This document shows, piece by piece, positions 38,853-48,322 of a DNA stretch of 64,000 nt. The translations under genes and the position numbers were made by a program. The notes beneath the pieces were generated by a model. It saw only the letters and a list, made by a program, of their open reading frames with translations. It was not told the DNA's origin and did no database searches. Numbering within the stretch: the first letter of the stretch is position 1; every line of letters starts with the position of its first letter. The DNA is from Clostridioides mangenotii TR (GTDB taxonomy: Bacteria; Bacillota; Clostridia; Peptostreptococcales; Peptostreptococcaceae), in the NCBI RefSeq assembly GCF_000498755.1, contig NZ_AXUS01000010.1, forward strand, positions 40,506 through 104,505, read 5' to 3'.

Positions 38853-39971
38853 ATGAACGAGAATAAAGCCAGTATTGGAACGATAGTAAGTTTCGCTGGG
38901 GCATACGTCGCAACGGTAATAGGTTCAGGATTTGCAACAGGTCAAGAGATAATGCAGTTCTTCACATACTATGGTTATGGGGGAGTTACAGCGGGAATTA
39001 TATCAATGATTGTATTTATGTGGATAGGTTCATTACTTATGACGAAAGGTAAAGAACTACAACTAAAAGATGATAACAAGATTTACCATGTTTTCTGTGG
39101 TAAAGTGCTAGGAACATTCTTTGAATGGTTTGGGCCAGCTTTCTTATTTGGAGTATTTGTCGTAATGATATCTGGGGCAGGAGCTACTCTTACTGAGTAC
39201 TATGGACTACATCCAATGGTAGGTAGAGTTGGTATGGCTTTAGTTTCGTTTATAACAGTTTCGCTTGGACTTGATAAGTTATCTAAAATACTAGGTGGAA
39301 TAGGGCCTATAATAATTGTATTTACAATATTAGTTGGAGCTATAAGCCTATACAGAAACTTCGGAAATTTAGCAGCAAGTGCTGAGTTAGTTAAATCTTT
39401 AAATGTTGCAAAGCCAACTCCAAATGAGTATTTATCAGGAATTATTTATGCAAGTTATAATGTTATTATAGTTATGGCATTCTTAACTGGTCTTGGAGCA
39501 ACAGCAAAGAGTAAAAAAGAAGGTATGTGGGGTGGAATACTTGGAGCAGTTGCACTTATGTCAGCAGCGATAGTTATGCATTTGGCAATTCTTTCAGATG
39601 TAGGAAATCTATATACAAAGGCAATACCGGCGTTATTCTTAGCGGATAAGATATCTCCGGTAGTAGGTATAGCTTTCTCTGTTATACTTATACTTGGTAT
39701 ATACACAACAGCATCACCTCTGCTATGGTCGGTAGCAAATAGAGTAGTCCCACAGGAGTCTCCAAAGTTTAAGATAACCGTACTTATAGTAACTATACTT
39801 GGTCTAGCAGGTGGATTCTTACCATTTGACAAGCTTGTTGGTATACTGTATCCATATACAGGTTACATGGGAGTACTTATACTTGTTTGTGCACTAGTAA
39901 GACAAATTACAGGTAAATGGGGAGATGTATCGCAGTACCAAAAAACTAAATCACAAATGAAAAGTAAATAA
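38853..39971 (+). CDS. YkvI-family membrane protein (putative transporter of the LeuT-fold type)
   Basis: The 372-residue protein has about ten hydrophobic helices and a start (IGTIVSFAGAYVATVIGSGFATGQEIMQFF) like YkvI and distant amino-acid/branched-chain transporters. The substrate is not known. The ATG at 38853 follows AGGGGGT; the longer start at 38787 would add an odd polar stretch. A decayed partial copy of the same gene lies just upstream, suggesting tandem duplication followed by loss. Confidence 0.85.
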   Translation: MNENKASIGTIVSFAGAYVATVIGSGFATGQEIMQFFTYYGYGGVTAGIISMIVFMWIGSLLMTKGKELQLKDDNKIYHVFCGKVLGTFFEWFGPAFLFGVFVVMISGAGATLTEYYGLHPMVGRVGMALVSFITVSLGLDKLSKILGGIGPIIIVFTILVGAISLYRNFGNLAASAELVKSLNVAKPTPNEYLSGIIYASYNVIIVMAFLTGLGATAKSKKEGMWGGILGAVALMSAAIVMHLAILSDVGNLYTKAIPALFLADKISPVVGIAFSVILILGIYTTASPLLWSVANRVVPQESPKFKITVLIVTILGLAGGFLPFDKLVGILYPYTGYMGVLILVCALVRQITGKWGDVSQYQKTKSQMKSK

Positions 39972-39994
39972 AAACTAATATATCGATGATTATA

Positions 39995-40024
39995 GAGAGC
40001 TATTTTAATATATAGCTCTCTTTT
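39995..40024 (+). terminator. Terminator after the YkvI-like gene
   Basis: Stem gagagcta(t) with (a)tagctctc is followed by TTTT. Confidence 0.7.
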
Positions 40025-40185
40025 GGTTTTAAGGCTAGCTAAAATACAAATATGTATATCTTTAGTACCTTATATCAAATAAAACACTTTGAGAAATCGA
40101 TTATAGAAATAATTTTTGATCTAAATAAATAAAGGTCTAATTAATTATAAAAAAGCATATTATTAATTAGATAGGAGTGATAAAT

Positions 40186-40602
40186 TTGAATATTAGGTTT
40201 AATATGAAGGGCTTAGTATACGGAATTATTATTTTAGCACTTGTTTTAGGCGGTTTCTTAGTTATACCTGGAATGTTTGTAGAGAAGACAAAATCTATAG
40301 ACTATACAGTGCTTCAAAGAGAAGCTGTTCCTGAGAAGATACTAGATATGATGGATAAATACACAAATGAAGAGAGAGCATTGGTTGCAAAAATGGGGAG
40401 TAAAATATACATAATGGTTACTAGAGGGGAAAAAAAGTTCGGTATTGAAATGGATAATATAGAAAAATTTGATGAAGATGGAAAAGAAGTGGTAAGGGTA
40501 AAGGCGAAGTATAAAAATAAGGAAGACTCCATGCCGTACTTAATAGTAGAAACAAATTTAGAAAATTTACCTGACAGAGTAGAGCTTGAAATTTCTAAAT
40601 AG
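40186..40602 (+). CDS. Membrane-anchored protein with a possible PrcB-like domain
   Basis: The 138-residue protein has one N-terminal helix (about residues 10-30) and an outside domain with the segment YIMVTRGEKKFGIEMDNIEKF followed by alternating beta-strand-like stretches. The pattern resembles the PrcB C-terminal domain found in proteins that partner proteases; I cannot confirm this by search. An S41 protease gene lies 0.9 kb downstream. TTG at 40186 follows AGGAG; GTG at 40177 overlaps that site. Confidence 0.6.
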   Translation: MNIRFNMKGLVYGIIILALVLGGFLVIPGMFVEKTKSIDYTVLQREAVPEKILDMMDKYTNEERALVAKMGSKIYIMVTRGEKKFGIEMDNIEKFDEDGKEVVRVKAKYKNKEDSMPYLIVETNLENLPDRVELEISK

Positions 40603-40676
40603 AATGGAGTAAATTCAAAAAGTGAGTATCATAGAGCAAATCTAAAAACAATTGAAATAAGATTGTGAAATAGAGT

Positions 40677-40728
40677 AAAATAAGACCTAAATTGTAAAAG
40701 TTTTATTTACAGTCTGGGTCTTATTTTA
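40677..40728. terminator. Bidirectional terminator between convergent genes
   Basis: Arms aaaataagacc and gggtcttatttt (with G-U pairing) flank an AT-rich loop, with A-runs on the left and T-runs on the right. It can serve both the + strand gene before it and the minus-strand gene after it. Confidence 0.65.
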
Positions 40729-40738
40729 TGTATGTTTT

Positions 40739-41299
40739 TTATAATATATTTCTAATTTCTGTCACTATCATATCTAGCTGCTTGTCGTGAGGCTCAGTTG
40801 GAACTTTATCTATAATTTGAAAATCGAAAGCGACGCCAATAGTTTTAGCATCGGTTCTTATGTTTTCCAAAAATCGATCGTAAAGTCCTGCTCCATATCC
40901 CAACCTAAAGCGATTTAAATCAAAAGCTACTCCTGGAACGATAACTACATCAATTGATTTAATATCGATGTGAGAATTTGTACTTAAGGGTTCTCGAATA
41001 CCGTAAGTACTTATAGAGATGCTTTCTTCTAAATCTGTTATCTCAGCAGGTATCAATTTTTTTTGATCTAGTACAGTAATTGGGCTACAAACCAGTCTTC
41101 CTAGAAATTTTAATTTGTTTACTAGCCTATCCATTTGTACTTCATTTTTAAAGTCTAAATATAACATTATGTTATCTGCTTTTTTTATTTCATCTAAACT
41201 TAGGATTTTGTCTACTATTGTATTTGAGGCATTATTTACAAAGTCGGAGCTCTTATTTTTTCTGATCTCTAAAATTTCTTTTCTTATAGATTTCTTCAT
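40739..41299 (-). CDS. 5-formyltetrahydrofolate cyclo-ligase
   Basis: This minus-strand gene encodes 186 residues that match the MTHFS family: KKSIRKEILEIRKNKS start, the ATP-binding end motif RLGYGAGLYDRFLE, and VAFDFQIIDKVPTEPHDKQLDMIVTE. It converts 5-formyl-THF to methenyl-THF. AAGGAA precedes the ATG. It is one of only two minus-strand genes in the window. Confidence 0.93.
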   Translation of the reverse strand: MKKSIRKEILEIRKNKSSDFVNNASNTIVDKILSLDEIKKADNIMLYLDFKNEVQMDRLVNKLKFLGRLVCSPITVLDQKKLIPAEITDLEESISISTYGIREPLSTNSHIDIKSIDVVIVPGVAFDLNRFRLGYGAGLYDRFLENIRTDAKTIGVAFDFQIIDKVPTEPHDKQLDMIVTEIRNIL

Positions 41300-41458
41300 T
41301 TAAAATTCCTTTCCTTGTGTTATAATGTGAAGATGATTTACAACTATATTATAATATATAATTTTTATTTGCAATTAAATAATAAATTTAGTTAAATGTA
41401 TTAAAAAAAAGGTAAAACATATAATATATAAGAGTTTATTTAAAAGGAGATGCACTGA

Positions 41459-42607
41459 ATGATTTCAAAGAAAAAAGCTTTACTTATTGCGATTGTATTG
41501 GTCGTTCTAACAGCTTTAACTACATCGACTGTTACACTTGCGTTAGGCGACAAGGTCATGATAGCAAGAGATACATATGAACAGTACAAAAAGTACAACA
41601 AGCTTATAGCACTTGAATCGATGATAAAAGAAGACTACTATCAAAAGCCAAAGGATGAAAAATTAGTAGACGGAGCGATGAAAGGGTTATTTGCTGGAAC
41701 AGAAGATAGATACTCAACTTATTATACAAAATCTGAGATGGATAGATTAATTGAAGAGAATAAAGGATCTTATGTTGGTGTTGGAATGTATATCGGATCA
41801 TCTGAAGAAGGAGAATTAACTGTTATACCTATGGACGGATCTCCAGCTAAAAAGAGTGGAATAAAGGAAGGCGATATTCTAGTTAAAGTAAGTGGAAAAT
41901 TAGTTTCTGCAAAAAATTCGGACGAAGCTGTAAGCCTAATAAAAGGAAAAGAAGGAACTTCGGTAGATTTAGTAGTGAAAAGAGATGGTAAAGAAAGAAA
42001 AATTAATATTGAGAGAAAAGAAATTGTCGAACATACTATTGAAAGTAAGGTTGTAGGTGACAATTTAGGTTACATCAAGATAAAGCAGTTTATAGATACT
42101 ACTTATGATGATTTCGAAAAGGATTTAAAAAAATTAAAAGAAAAGAATATAAAGGGATTGGTTATTGACCTTAGAAGTAATCCAGGTGGAAACTTAGCAA
42201 TAGTTAGTGAGGTTGCAGATTCGCTTATCGGTGAAGGAACAATAGTTTACACTAAAGATAATAAAGGAAATACAGAATACCTTAAATCTGACAAAAGAAA
42301 ACTTGATCTTCCTATAGTAATTTTAACGAATGGAGAGAGTGCTTCGGCATCTGAGATATTGACTGCTGCTATTATAGATAATAAAGCGGGAATATCGGTT
42401 GGAACTAAGACATTTGGGAAGGGATTAGTGCAATCTGTTAAAACTTTGAAGGACGGATCAGGATACAAGCTTACGACTGCTCAATACTTTACACCAAATG
42501 GAGAATATATAAATGAAAAGGGTATAAAGCCTACGATAGAGGAAAAGGATGAAAAGAAACAATTGGATGTTGCGATAAAATGGATTCAAGAAGAAATAAG
42601 CAAGTAG
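41459..42607 (+). CDS. S41-family C-terminal processing protease (CtpA type)
   Basis: The 382-residue protein has an N-terminal membrane anchor or signal (about 7-28), a PDZ domain (about 95-175) and the S41 catalytic domain. Ser296 (ESASASEI), Lys321 and Gln325 (TFGKGLVQ) form the usual Ser-Lys-Gln set, with the same 25-residue Ser-Lys spacing as E. coli Tsp. It cuts unfolded or tagged proteins outside the membrane. AAAGGAGAT precedes the ATG. Its partner could be the PrcB-like protein upstream, which is inference. Confidence 0.93.
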   Translation: MISKKKALLIAIVLVVLTALTTSTVTLALGDKVMIARDTYEQYKKYNKLIALESMIKEDYYQKPKDEKLVDGAMKGLFAGTEDRYSTYYTKSEMDRLIEENKGSYVGVGMYIGSSEEGELTVIPMDGSPAKKSGIKEGDILVKVSGKLVSAKNSDEAVSLIKGKEGTSVDLVVKRDGKERKINIERKEIVEHTIESKVVGDNLGYIKIKQFIDTTYDDFEKDLKKLKEKNIKGLVIDLRSNPGGNLAIVSEVADSLIGEGTIVYTKDNKGNTEYLKSDKRKLDLPIVILTNGESASASEILTAAIIDNKAGISVGTKTFGKGLVQSVKTLKDGSGYKLTTAQYFTPNGEYINEKGIKPTIEEKDEKKQLDVAIKWIQEEISK

Positions 42608-42869
42608 TGGTATAAAAATCTAACGGTATGACTATATTATTATATGAGCATCTCCTTATTTAGTAAAAATTAATAATATAAAGTTTTAAAAAATATTTGA
42701 TTTTAAAAATGATTAGTGTTATTTTAAATATTGTAGAATAATACATAATAATGAAAAATAAGTTTTATTTTAGTGTCTTTTTAAATATTTTGTATTTTTC
42801 TAGAAGGAGATTCGGCTACTTATATTGAATATAAGTAAGTAAGTTAATAATGAAATAGGAAGTGAGATT

Positions 42870-42989
42870 ATGAAAAAATCTAAATCGCAAATTGTTAACT
42901 TTCAAGAGTATAAAGACAAAAAAAAACAATTGGAAGTAGATAGAGAAAAATTACTTAAGTTAATAACAAAAGCTGTGATAACAAAATAG
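42870..42989 (+). CDS. Small charged protein of unknown function
   Basis: ATG at 42870, after AGGAAGTGAG, opens 39 residues: MKKSKSQIVNFQEYKDKKKQ followed by a charged helix-like tail. The stop lies inside a palindromic terminator. A 19-base palindrome (acttatatt-g-aatataagt, 42818-42836) sits 33 bases before the start and could be an operator. Codon use and ribosome binding site look real, but function is unknown. Confidence 0.55.
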   Translation: MKKSKSQIVNFQEYKDKKKQLEVDREKLLKLITKAVITK

Positions 42990-43010
42990 GGAGTATATAC
43001 TCCCTATTTT
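42983..43010. terminator. Palindromic bidirectional terminator between two small convergent genes
   Basis: A perfect 28-base palindrome has A-run and T-run at the two ends. It lies between the + strand 39-residue gene and the minus-strand 63-residue gene. Confidence 0.75.
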
Positions 43011-43015
43011 GTTTA

Positions 43016-43207
43016 CTAGTAAAATCTTTGAGATGTAATATAATCTTTGAAATCATTGAAATCAGTGTCGTTAGAAAACTCTACCGTTTCTGATTTTTCG
43101 CTTTCAAAGTTTTTTAAATAAACAGTATGCTTGCTGTTTATTTTATTGTAATATATACATTTATAACCATTGTTGTAAAGATCCTTAGGTTTTGATATGT
43201 TATTCAT
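43016..43207 (-). CDS. Small hypothetical protein
   Basis: The 63-residue minus-strand protein (MNNISKPKDLYNNGYKCIYY and following) is polar, with no membrane helix. AAGGAG, eight bases before its ATG, and the terminator at 42983-43010 support a real gene. I do not recognise the family. It is convergent with the small gene on the other strand. Confidence 0.65.
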   Translation of the reverse strand: MNNISKPKDLYNNGYKCIYYNKINSKHTVYLKNFESEKSETVEFSNDTDFNDFKDYITSQRFY

Positions 43208-43305
43208 TTAGTCAACTCCTTATATTAGAACGATTTTTTTATTGGATATCTATATTCTTACTAAATCGAGAAAATATATGCAAAATTATTTTGTGTAAAA
43301 AATTG

Positions 43306-43327
43306 AATAATTTCCTGGGAAATTATT
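43306..43327. promoter_or_regulatory. Palindrome upstream of cobT
   Basis: The perfect 10-bp inverted repeat aataatttcc / ggaaattatt has a 2-base spacer. It lies about 140 bases before cobT and could be an operator. No cobalamin riboswitch consensus is seen in this gap, unlike in front of cbiP. Confidence 0.4.
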
Positions 43328-43463
43328 GATAAAAGGAGTAATATATTGAATATGAGTATAAAATGTATAATAAAGATGTAATAATTTTAATGTTTGTTTT
43401 ATTTGATGTAAAAACTAATCAAAAGTTAAAAATAAGAGTATAAGAAATAGGAAGGGGATTAAA

Positions 43464-44510
43464 GTGAGTTTACTACAAAGTATTTCGAGAAATATATATT
43501 CTCTAAACGAAAAAGCTATGGATAAAACTAAAGTGAGGCTGGATAGACTTATACATCCAACTGAAAGTTTAGGAAAATTAGAGGATATTTGTATAAAATT
43601 AGCAGGTATATACGAAAATGACAACTTCGATATACAAAAAAAGGCTATTATAGCATTTGGAGCCGATCACGGCGTTTATGAAGAAGGGGTTGCACCAGAT
43701 CCTCAGGATATAACTAGACTTCAATTTCCGAACTTTGTGAAAGGAATTTGTGGAGTGGGGGCACTTAGCAAATTTGTCGGAGCAGATGTGATTGCGGTAG
43801 ATGTTGGGATTAACTCTGATGAAAAACTTGAAGGCGTTTTGGATTACAAAATTAGAAAAGCTACATCTAATATGGCAAAAGGACCTGCGATGACTAGAGA
43901 GGAAGCTATTAGATCCCTAGAAATAGGAATAGAAATGGCAGAAAGCTGTATTGTTAAGGATTATAAAATTATAGGTGTTGGTGAAATGGGAATTGCAAAT
44001 ACTACTCCAACTACAGCTATAATATCTGTGATGTCTGGATGTGATCCAGAAGAAATAACTGATAAAGGTTCTGGGCTAAAGGCAGAGAGATTAAAACACA
44101 AGGCTCAAGTTATTAGAAACTCTATAGAAATAAACAACCCGAATCCTACTGATGGGATAGATGTTCTACATAAAGTTGGAGGATTTGAAATTGGAGCTAT
44201 GGCAGGAGTTATTTTAGGATGTAGTGCAAATAGAATACCGGTTGTCCTAGACGGATATATATCATATGCAGCTGCATTGATAGCCTATAGAATAAATCCA
44301 AAGGTATTAGAGTATACACTGGCATCGCACTTATCTTCTGAATTAGGAGCAAAGAAAGCATTAGAACTTTTAAAACTAAGTCCATTCTTAGATATGAATA
44401 TGAGACTTGGTGAAGGAAGTGGTGCGGCTCTAGGTTTTAGTATAATAGATGCAGCAGTATATACATATAAAAACATGGCTACTTTTGATGAAATAGATAT
44501 GGGGAGATAG
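43464..44510 (+). CDS. cobT: Nicotinate-nucleotide-dimethylbenzimidazole phosphoribosyltransferase
   Basis: CobT activates the lower-ligand base (alpha-ribazole phosphate formation). The 348-residue protein has HPTESLGKLEDICIKLAGI at the start, the FGADHGVYEEGVA block, and the catalytic-glutamate motif MRLGEGSGAALGFSI near the end. GGAAGGGG precedes the GTG at 43464. It is first of cobT-cobU-cobS-cobC, which together attach the nucleotide loop. Confidence 0.95.
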   Translation: MSLLQSISRNIYSLNEKAMDKTKVRLDRLIHPTESLGKLEDICIKLAGIYENDNFDIQKKAIIAFGADHGVYEEGVAPDPQDITRLQFPNFVKGICGVGALSKFVGADVIAVDVGINSDEKLEGVLDYKIRKATSNMAKGPAMTREEAIRSLEIGIEMAESCIVKDYKIIGVGEMGIANTTPTTAIISVMSGCDPEEITDKGSGLKAERLKHKAQVIRNSIEINNPNPTDGIDVLHKVGGFEIGAMAGVILGCSANRIPVVLDGYISYAAALIAYRINPKVLEYTLASHLSSELGAKKALELLKLSPFLDMNMRLGEGSGAALGFSIIDAAVYTYKNMATFDEIDMGR

Positions 44511-44513
44511 CAT

Positions 44514-45074
44514 ATGAGTAATATAGTTGTTATAACCGGAGGATCTAGATCAGGAAAAAGCTGTTTTGCAGAATCTCTCTGTTTGAATCAAAACAACAGC
44601 ACAGCATATATAGCTACTTCAATACCATTTGATGAAGAAATGTTGGACAGGGTAAATAAACACAGAGAGCAAAGAAGTGAAGAATGGGAAACATATGAAA
44701 TATATAAAGATGTACATAAAGAGATAAATAAAATAGATAAAAAGCATAACACAGTTATACTAGATTGTGTGACGCTTTTGGTAAACAACCTAATGTTTGA
44801 TTACAATCAAGATGTAGATAACATGAGTAGAGAAGAAATAGATAGAATGAAAGAGCATGTCTACGGTCAAATAGAAAAACTGATATTAGAAATAAAAAAG
44901 ACAGACTTGTACTTTGTATTTGTAACAAATGAACTTGGAATGGGAGTAATGCCAGACAACAAACTCAGCAGAATTTACACAGATATTGCCGGAAAGGTAA
45001 ATCAGTATATATCTAAAATGAGTGATGAAGTATATTTTGTTGTTAGTGGAATTCCTATGAAGATAAAGGGGTAA
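44514..45074 (+). CDS. cobU: Adenosylcobinamide kinase / guanylyltransferase
   Basis: The 186-residue protein has the P-loop GGSRSGKSCFAE, the HREQRSEEWETYE block and the VTNELGMGVMPDNKLSR motif of CobU. It phosphorylates adenosylcobinamide and adds GMP. It starts three bases after the cobT stop and precedes cobS by two bases. Confidence 0.95.
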   Translation: MSNIVVITGGSRSGKSCFAESLCLNQNNSTAYIATSIPFDEEMLDRVNKHREQRSEEWETYEIYKDVHKEINKIDKKHNTVILDCVTLLVNNLMFDYNQDVDNMSREEIDRMKEHVYGQIEKLILEIKKTDLYFVFVTNELGMGVMPDNKLSRIYTDIAGKVNQYISKMSDEVYFVVSGIPMKIKG

Positions 45075-45076
45075 AT

Positions 45077-45844
45077 ATGAAAAGATTTATACTTACGTTG
45101 CAGTTTTTAACAAAAATACCAATTAAATATAACTCAGGTTTTGATGAAGAATTTCATAAAGGCATAGTTTATTTTCCACTAGTTGGATTTGTAGTAGGAG
45201 TTATTACAGTCCTTGTAGGTATGCTTTCGCAAAATATATTTCCAGCGATAGTTACATCTGTACTGATAGTATTGGTAGAAGTATTGCTTACAGGAGGACT
45301 TCATATTGATGGATTGGGCGATACTTTCGATGCGCTCTACAGCTACAGAGATAAGGGAAAGATGCTTGAGATAATGAAAGATTCTAGACTTGGAACAAAC
45401 TCACTGCTTGCGATAGTATTTTTAGTGATATTAAAGATAGCATTTATATATAGTTTCATAGAAGCAAATATGATGTGGATCGTACTATTTATGCCAATGG
45501 TTTCTAGATTTGCTGTTATATGGATCACATATAAAACAGAGTCTCCAAGAAAAAATGGAATGGGAAATGTATTTATTGGTAAAGCGACCTTATCAATGAT
45601 TGTAATTGCTTTACTGTACAGCACAGTGATAATTTTTGTTTTAGGAAGATGGGTATTGATGCTAAATAATTTTGAAATTGTTGGAACTCTAACATCTCTA
45701 GCAGTTTTAATTATCTTCGTAGAATTATTTAAAAGGCATGTATATTCAAAAATAGATGGAATAACAGGCGACATACTCGGATGTACAATTGAACTATCGG
45801 AAGTAGTCTATATAATATTTTTATATGTTTTTTTATTTTTATAA
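45077..45844 (+). CDS. cobS: Cobalamin (5'-phosphate) synthase
   Basis: The 255-residue membrane protein has about six helices and the CobS metal-binding motif GGLHIDGLGDTFDAL. It joins adenosylcobinamide-GDP to alpha-ribazole(-phosphate). The start is two bases after cobU. No frameshift is seen. Confidence 0.95.
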   Translation: MKRFILTLQFLTKIPIKYNSGFDEEFHKGIVYFPLVGFVVGVITVLVGMLSQNIFPAIVTSVLIVLVEVLLTGGLHIDGLGDTFDALYSYRDKGKMLEIMKDSRLGTNSLLAIVFLVILKIAFIYSFIEANMMWIVLFMPMVSRFAVIWITYKTESPRKNGMGNVFIGKATLSMIVIALLYSTVIIFVLGRWVLMLNNFEIVGTLTSLAVLIIFVELFKRHVYSKIDGITGDILGCTIELSEVVYIIFLYVFLFL

Positions 45845-45862
45845 TATATATAGGGTGATAAT

Positions 45863-46477
45863 ATGATAAAATTAATATTAGTAAGGCATGCTGTTACAAG
45901 TGCCAATGAAAAAGGAAGGCTGTCTGGATTTGCAGATAGTACTTTAAGTCAATTAGGAGAAGAACAAGTATATAAGCTTGCAGATTATCTCAAAGATATA
46001 CATATAGATAAGATATATACATCAAGTTCGATAAGGACTCAGAAAACAATTGATTTGATATCTAAATCGAAGGGTATAGATATAGAGATTATTGAGAATC
46101 TCAATGAACTAAATTTTGGTGATTTCGATGGATACACATTTAAAGAGATTGAACAAAAGTTCCCAAATGAATATTTAGATCTATTAAATGATGGGGATAA
46201 TTATAGATTTCCGAATGGGGAATCTCTAATAGAATCCTACAATAGAGTTACAAAAGAGATAGAGTTTATATTAAAAGATGCTAATAGCAAAGGTATTGAG
46301 AATATTCTAGTCTGTTCACATGCTGGATCGATTAGAAATATAGTTTCATATTTGATTTCTAGAGACTATAAAAATCACTGGAACTACAAAATTGACAATT
46401 CATCTGTTTCAATTGTGGAGGTTGACAACGGATTTCCGGTTTTAACAATGCTAAATAACACAGAATTTTTAAAATAA
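45863..46477 (+). CDS. cobC: Histidine phosphatase, likely alpha-ribazole phosphatase
   Basis: The 204-residue protein has the histidine phosphatase motif LVRHAVTSANEKGRLSG and the second-half CSHAGSIRNIV. Position after cobS implies that it removes the phosphate of alpha-ribazole phosphate or cobalamin phosphate. The fold alone also fits phosphoglycerate mutase-like enzymes. GGGTGATA precedes the ATG. It is the last gene before the riboswitch. Confidence 0.87.
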   Translation: MIKLILVRHAVTSANEKGRLSGFADSTLSQLGEEQVYKLADYLKDIHIDKIYTSSSIRTQKTIDLISKSKGIDIEIIENLNELNFGDFDGYTFKEIEQKFPNEYLDLLNDGDNYRFPNGESLIESYNRVTKEIEFILKDANSKGIENILVCSHAGSIRNIVSYLISRDYKNHWNYKIDNSSVSIVEVDNGFPVLTMLNNTEFLK

Positions 46478-46495
46478 AATAATTTTACTAAAGAA

Positions 46496-46735
46496 GGTTA
46501 TAAAATATTAAAAGGGAAAAAGGTTAAATGCCTTTGCAGCCCCCGCTACTGTATGACTGACGAAACTATAATTAATCCACTATCTTATGATGGGAAGGGT
46601 ATAGAAGTAGGTCGAAGTCGAGCCAGGATACCTGCCTTATTTAGTTGTTACAGAATCTTCGGGGTGAAAGATTTTACTTATATAGCCAATGATAGTATAA
46701 GTCCTAATTTCCGTAAATTAGGGCTTTTTTTATTA
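46496..46735 (+). promoter_or_regulatory. Cobalamin riboswitch with transcription terminator
   Basis: The aptamer core is seen in order: ttgcagcccccgctactgt (46534-46552), the GACGAAACT piece, CCACT...GGGAAGG (46577-46598), and the B12 box AGCCAGGATACCTGCC at 46621-46636. A terminator follows: stem cctaattt (46703-46710) with aaattagg (46715-46722) and a T-run. Bound cobalamin should end transcription before cbiP. The aptamer is about 170 bases. Confidence 0.92.
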
Positions 46736-46759
46736 TAACTAATAAATCGAGGTGATAAA

Positions 46760-48274
46760 ATGGGTAGGAAAGTGATGTTACAGGGAACGGCTTCAAATGT
46801 AGGCAAGAGTATAATTGCAGCGGGATTGTGTAGGATTTTTTACCAAGATGGGTTTGCGGTATCGCCGTTTAAATCTCAGAATATGGCCCTTAATTCGTTT
46901 ATAACTGAAGAGGGTTTAGAGATTGGAAGAGCACAGGCTTTTCAAGCAGAAGCGGCAAATATAAAGCCAAAGGCGGATATGAATCCTATTTTGTTAAAAC
47001 CCACGGGCAATAATTCTTCACAAGTTGTAGTGCTTGGTAAGCCTGTAGGAGATATGAATTCTAACCAATACCATGACTACAAGTTAGATTTAATAGAAGT
47101 TTTAAAAAATAGTTTTGAAGGGCTACAAAATGAACACGATATAGTTGTTATGGAAGGTGCGGGAAGTGCAGCTGAAATTAATTTGATGGACAGAGATATT
47201 TCAAATATGAAGATGGCTGAAATTGCAGATGCTCCAGTTATATTAATCTCTGATATTGACAGAGGAGGTGTATTTGCTTCTATAGTTGGTACTTTGAATC
47301 TGATGGATGAAATAGATAGAAGTAGAGTAAAGGGAGTTATAATAAATAAATTTAGAGGAAGAAAAGAGCTTATTGCAAGTGGAGTAGAAATGCTAGAGAA
47401 AATTATAGAGATACCTGTTTTAGGAGTTGTCCCTTATAGTGATATAAAAATTGAAGATGAAGATAGTGTTACCAATAAATTTCAACATAAGCCTACGAGA
47501 AACGACGTACACATTGAAGTTATAAGAACTCCGTATATGTCTAATTTTACTGATTTTGATATATTAGAGACTCAGGAAGATGTTAGTTTAAGATATGTTG
47601 AGCATGGAGAATTTTTAAGCAATCCTGATATTGTGATAATACCGGGAACAAAGAATACAATAAGAGATCTTAAGTATATAAAATCAAATGGTTATGATGA
47701 GCAAATAAAATCATTTGAGAGAAAAGGTGGGTTAGTAATCGGGATTTGCGGAGGCTATCAGATGTTAGGTACGAGTCTAAAAGATCCTGATTTAATTGAA
47801 TCAGACACTTTAGAAATCGACGGATTGGGTCTGTTAGATATTGAGACTATATTCAATAAAGATAAGACTACTACCCAAGTTCAAGCCGAGATAAATATAG
47901 ATACAGGAGTATATCTTAAAGGTCTAAAAAATCAAAGTATAAGTGGATACGAAATACATATGGGAACTTCTGTTTTGGGAAGTGGTTCCAAGAGTTTCGA
48001 TATTATTGTAAACAAACTTGGTAAAGAAGTCTGTTATGCAGAAGGAAGCGTAAATGATAAAGGAAATGTAGTGGGGACTTACATACATGGAGTATTTGAC
48101 GATATAGATTTTACGAGAGCTCTGTTAAATAATATAAGGGAACTAAAAGGTTTAGAAAAATTAGAAAGCAATATTAAATCTTATAGAGATTATAAAAATA
48201 GAGAGTACGATAAATTGGCAGAATTCCTAAGGGAACATTTAAATATAGAAAAAATTTATGAAATTATGAGATAG
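46760..48274 (+). CDS. cbiP: Cobyric acid synthase (CbiP/CobQ)
   Basis: The enzyme adds four amide groups (b, d, e, g) using glutamine. The 504-residue protein has an ATP-binding start ([20 protein letters not shown]) and a C-terminal glutamine amidotransferase domain with the catalytic cysteine in [23 protein letters not shown] precedes the ATG. It is first of the long riboswitch-controlled operon. Confidence 0.95.
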   Translation: MGRKVMLQGTASNVGKSIIAAGLCRIFYQDGFAVSPFKSQNMALNSFITEEGLEIGRAQAFQAEAANIKPKADMNPILLKPTGNNSSQVVVLGKPVGDMNSNQYHDYKLDLIEVLKNSFEGLQNEHDIVVMEGAGSAAEINLMDRDISNMKMAEIADAPVILISDIDRGGVFASIVGTLNLMDEIDRSRVKGVIINKFRGRKELIASGVEMLEKIIEIPVLGVVPYSDIKIEDEDSVTNKFQHKPTRNDVHIEVIRTPYMSNFTDFDILETQEDVSLRYVEHGEFLSNPDIVIIPGTKNTIRDLKYIKSNGYDEQIKSFERKGGLVIGICGGYQMLGTSLKDPDLIESDTLEIDGLGLLDIETIFNKDKTTTQVQAEINIDTGVYLKGLKNQSISGYEIHMGTSVLGSGSKSFDIIVNKLGKEVCYAEGSVNDKGNVVGTYIHGVFDDIDFTRALLNNIRELKGLEKLESNIKSYRDYKNREYDKLAEFLREHLNIEKIYEIMR

Positions 48275-48322
48275 CAGAGGTTAAAAGAGTAGTATCTACT
48301 TAGATAGAAATGGGGTTAGAAA

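Noticed and set aside
46553..46738. Open frame of 61 codons between cobC and cbiP
   Set aside because: It lies within the cobalamin riboswitch and its terminator, and lacks a ribosome binding site.
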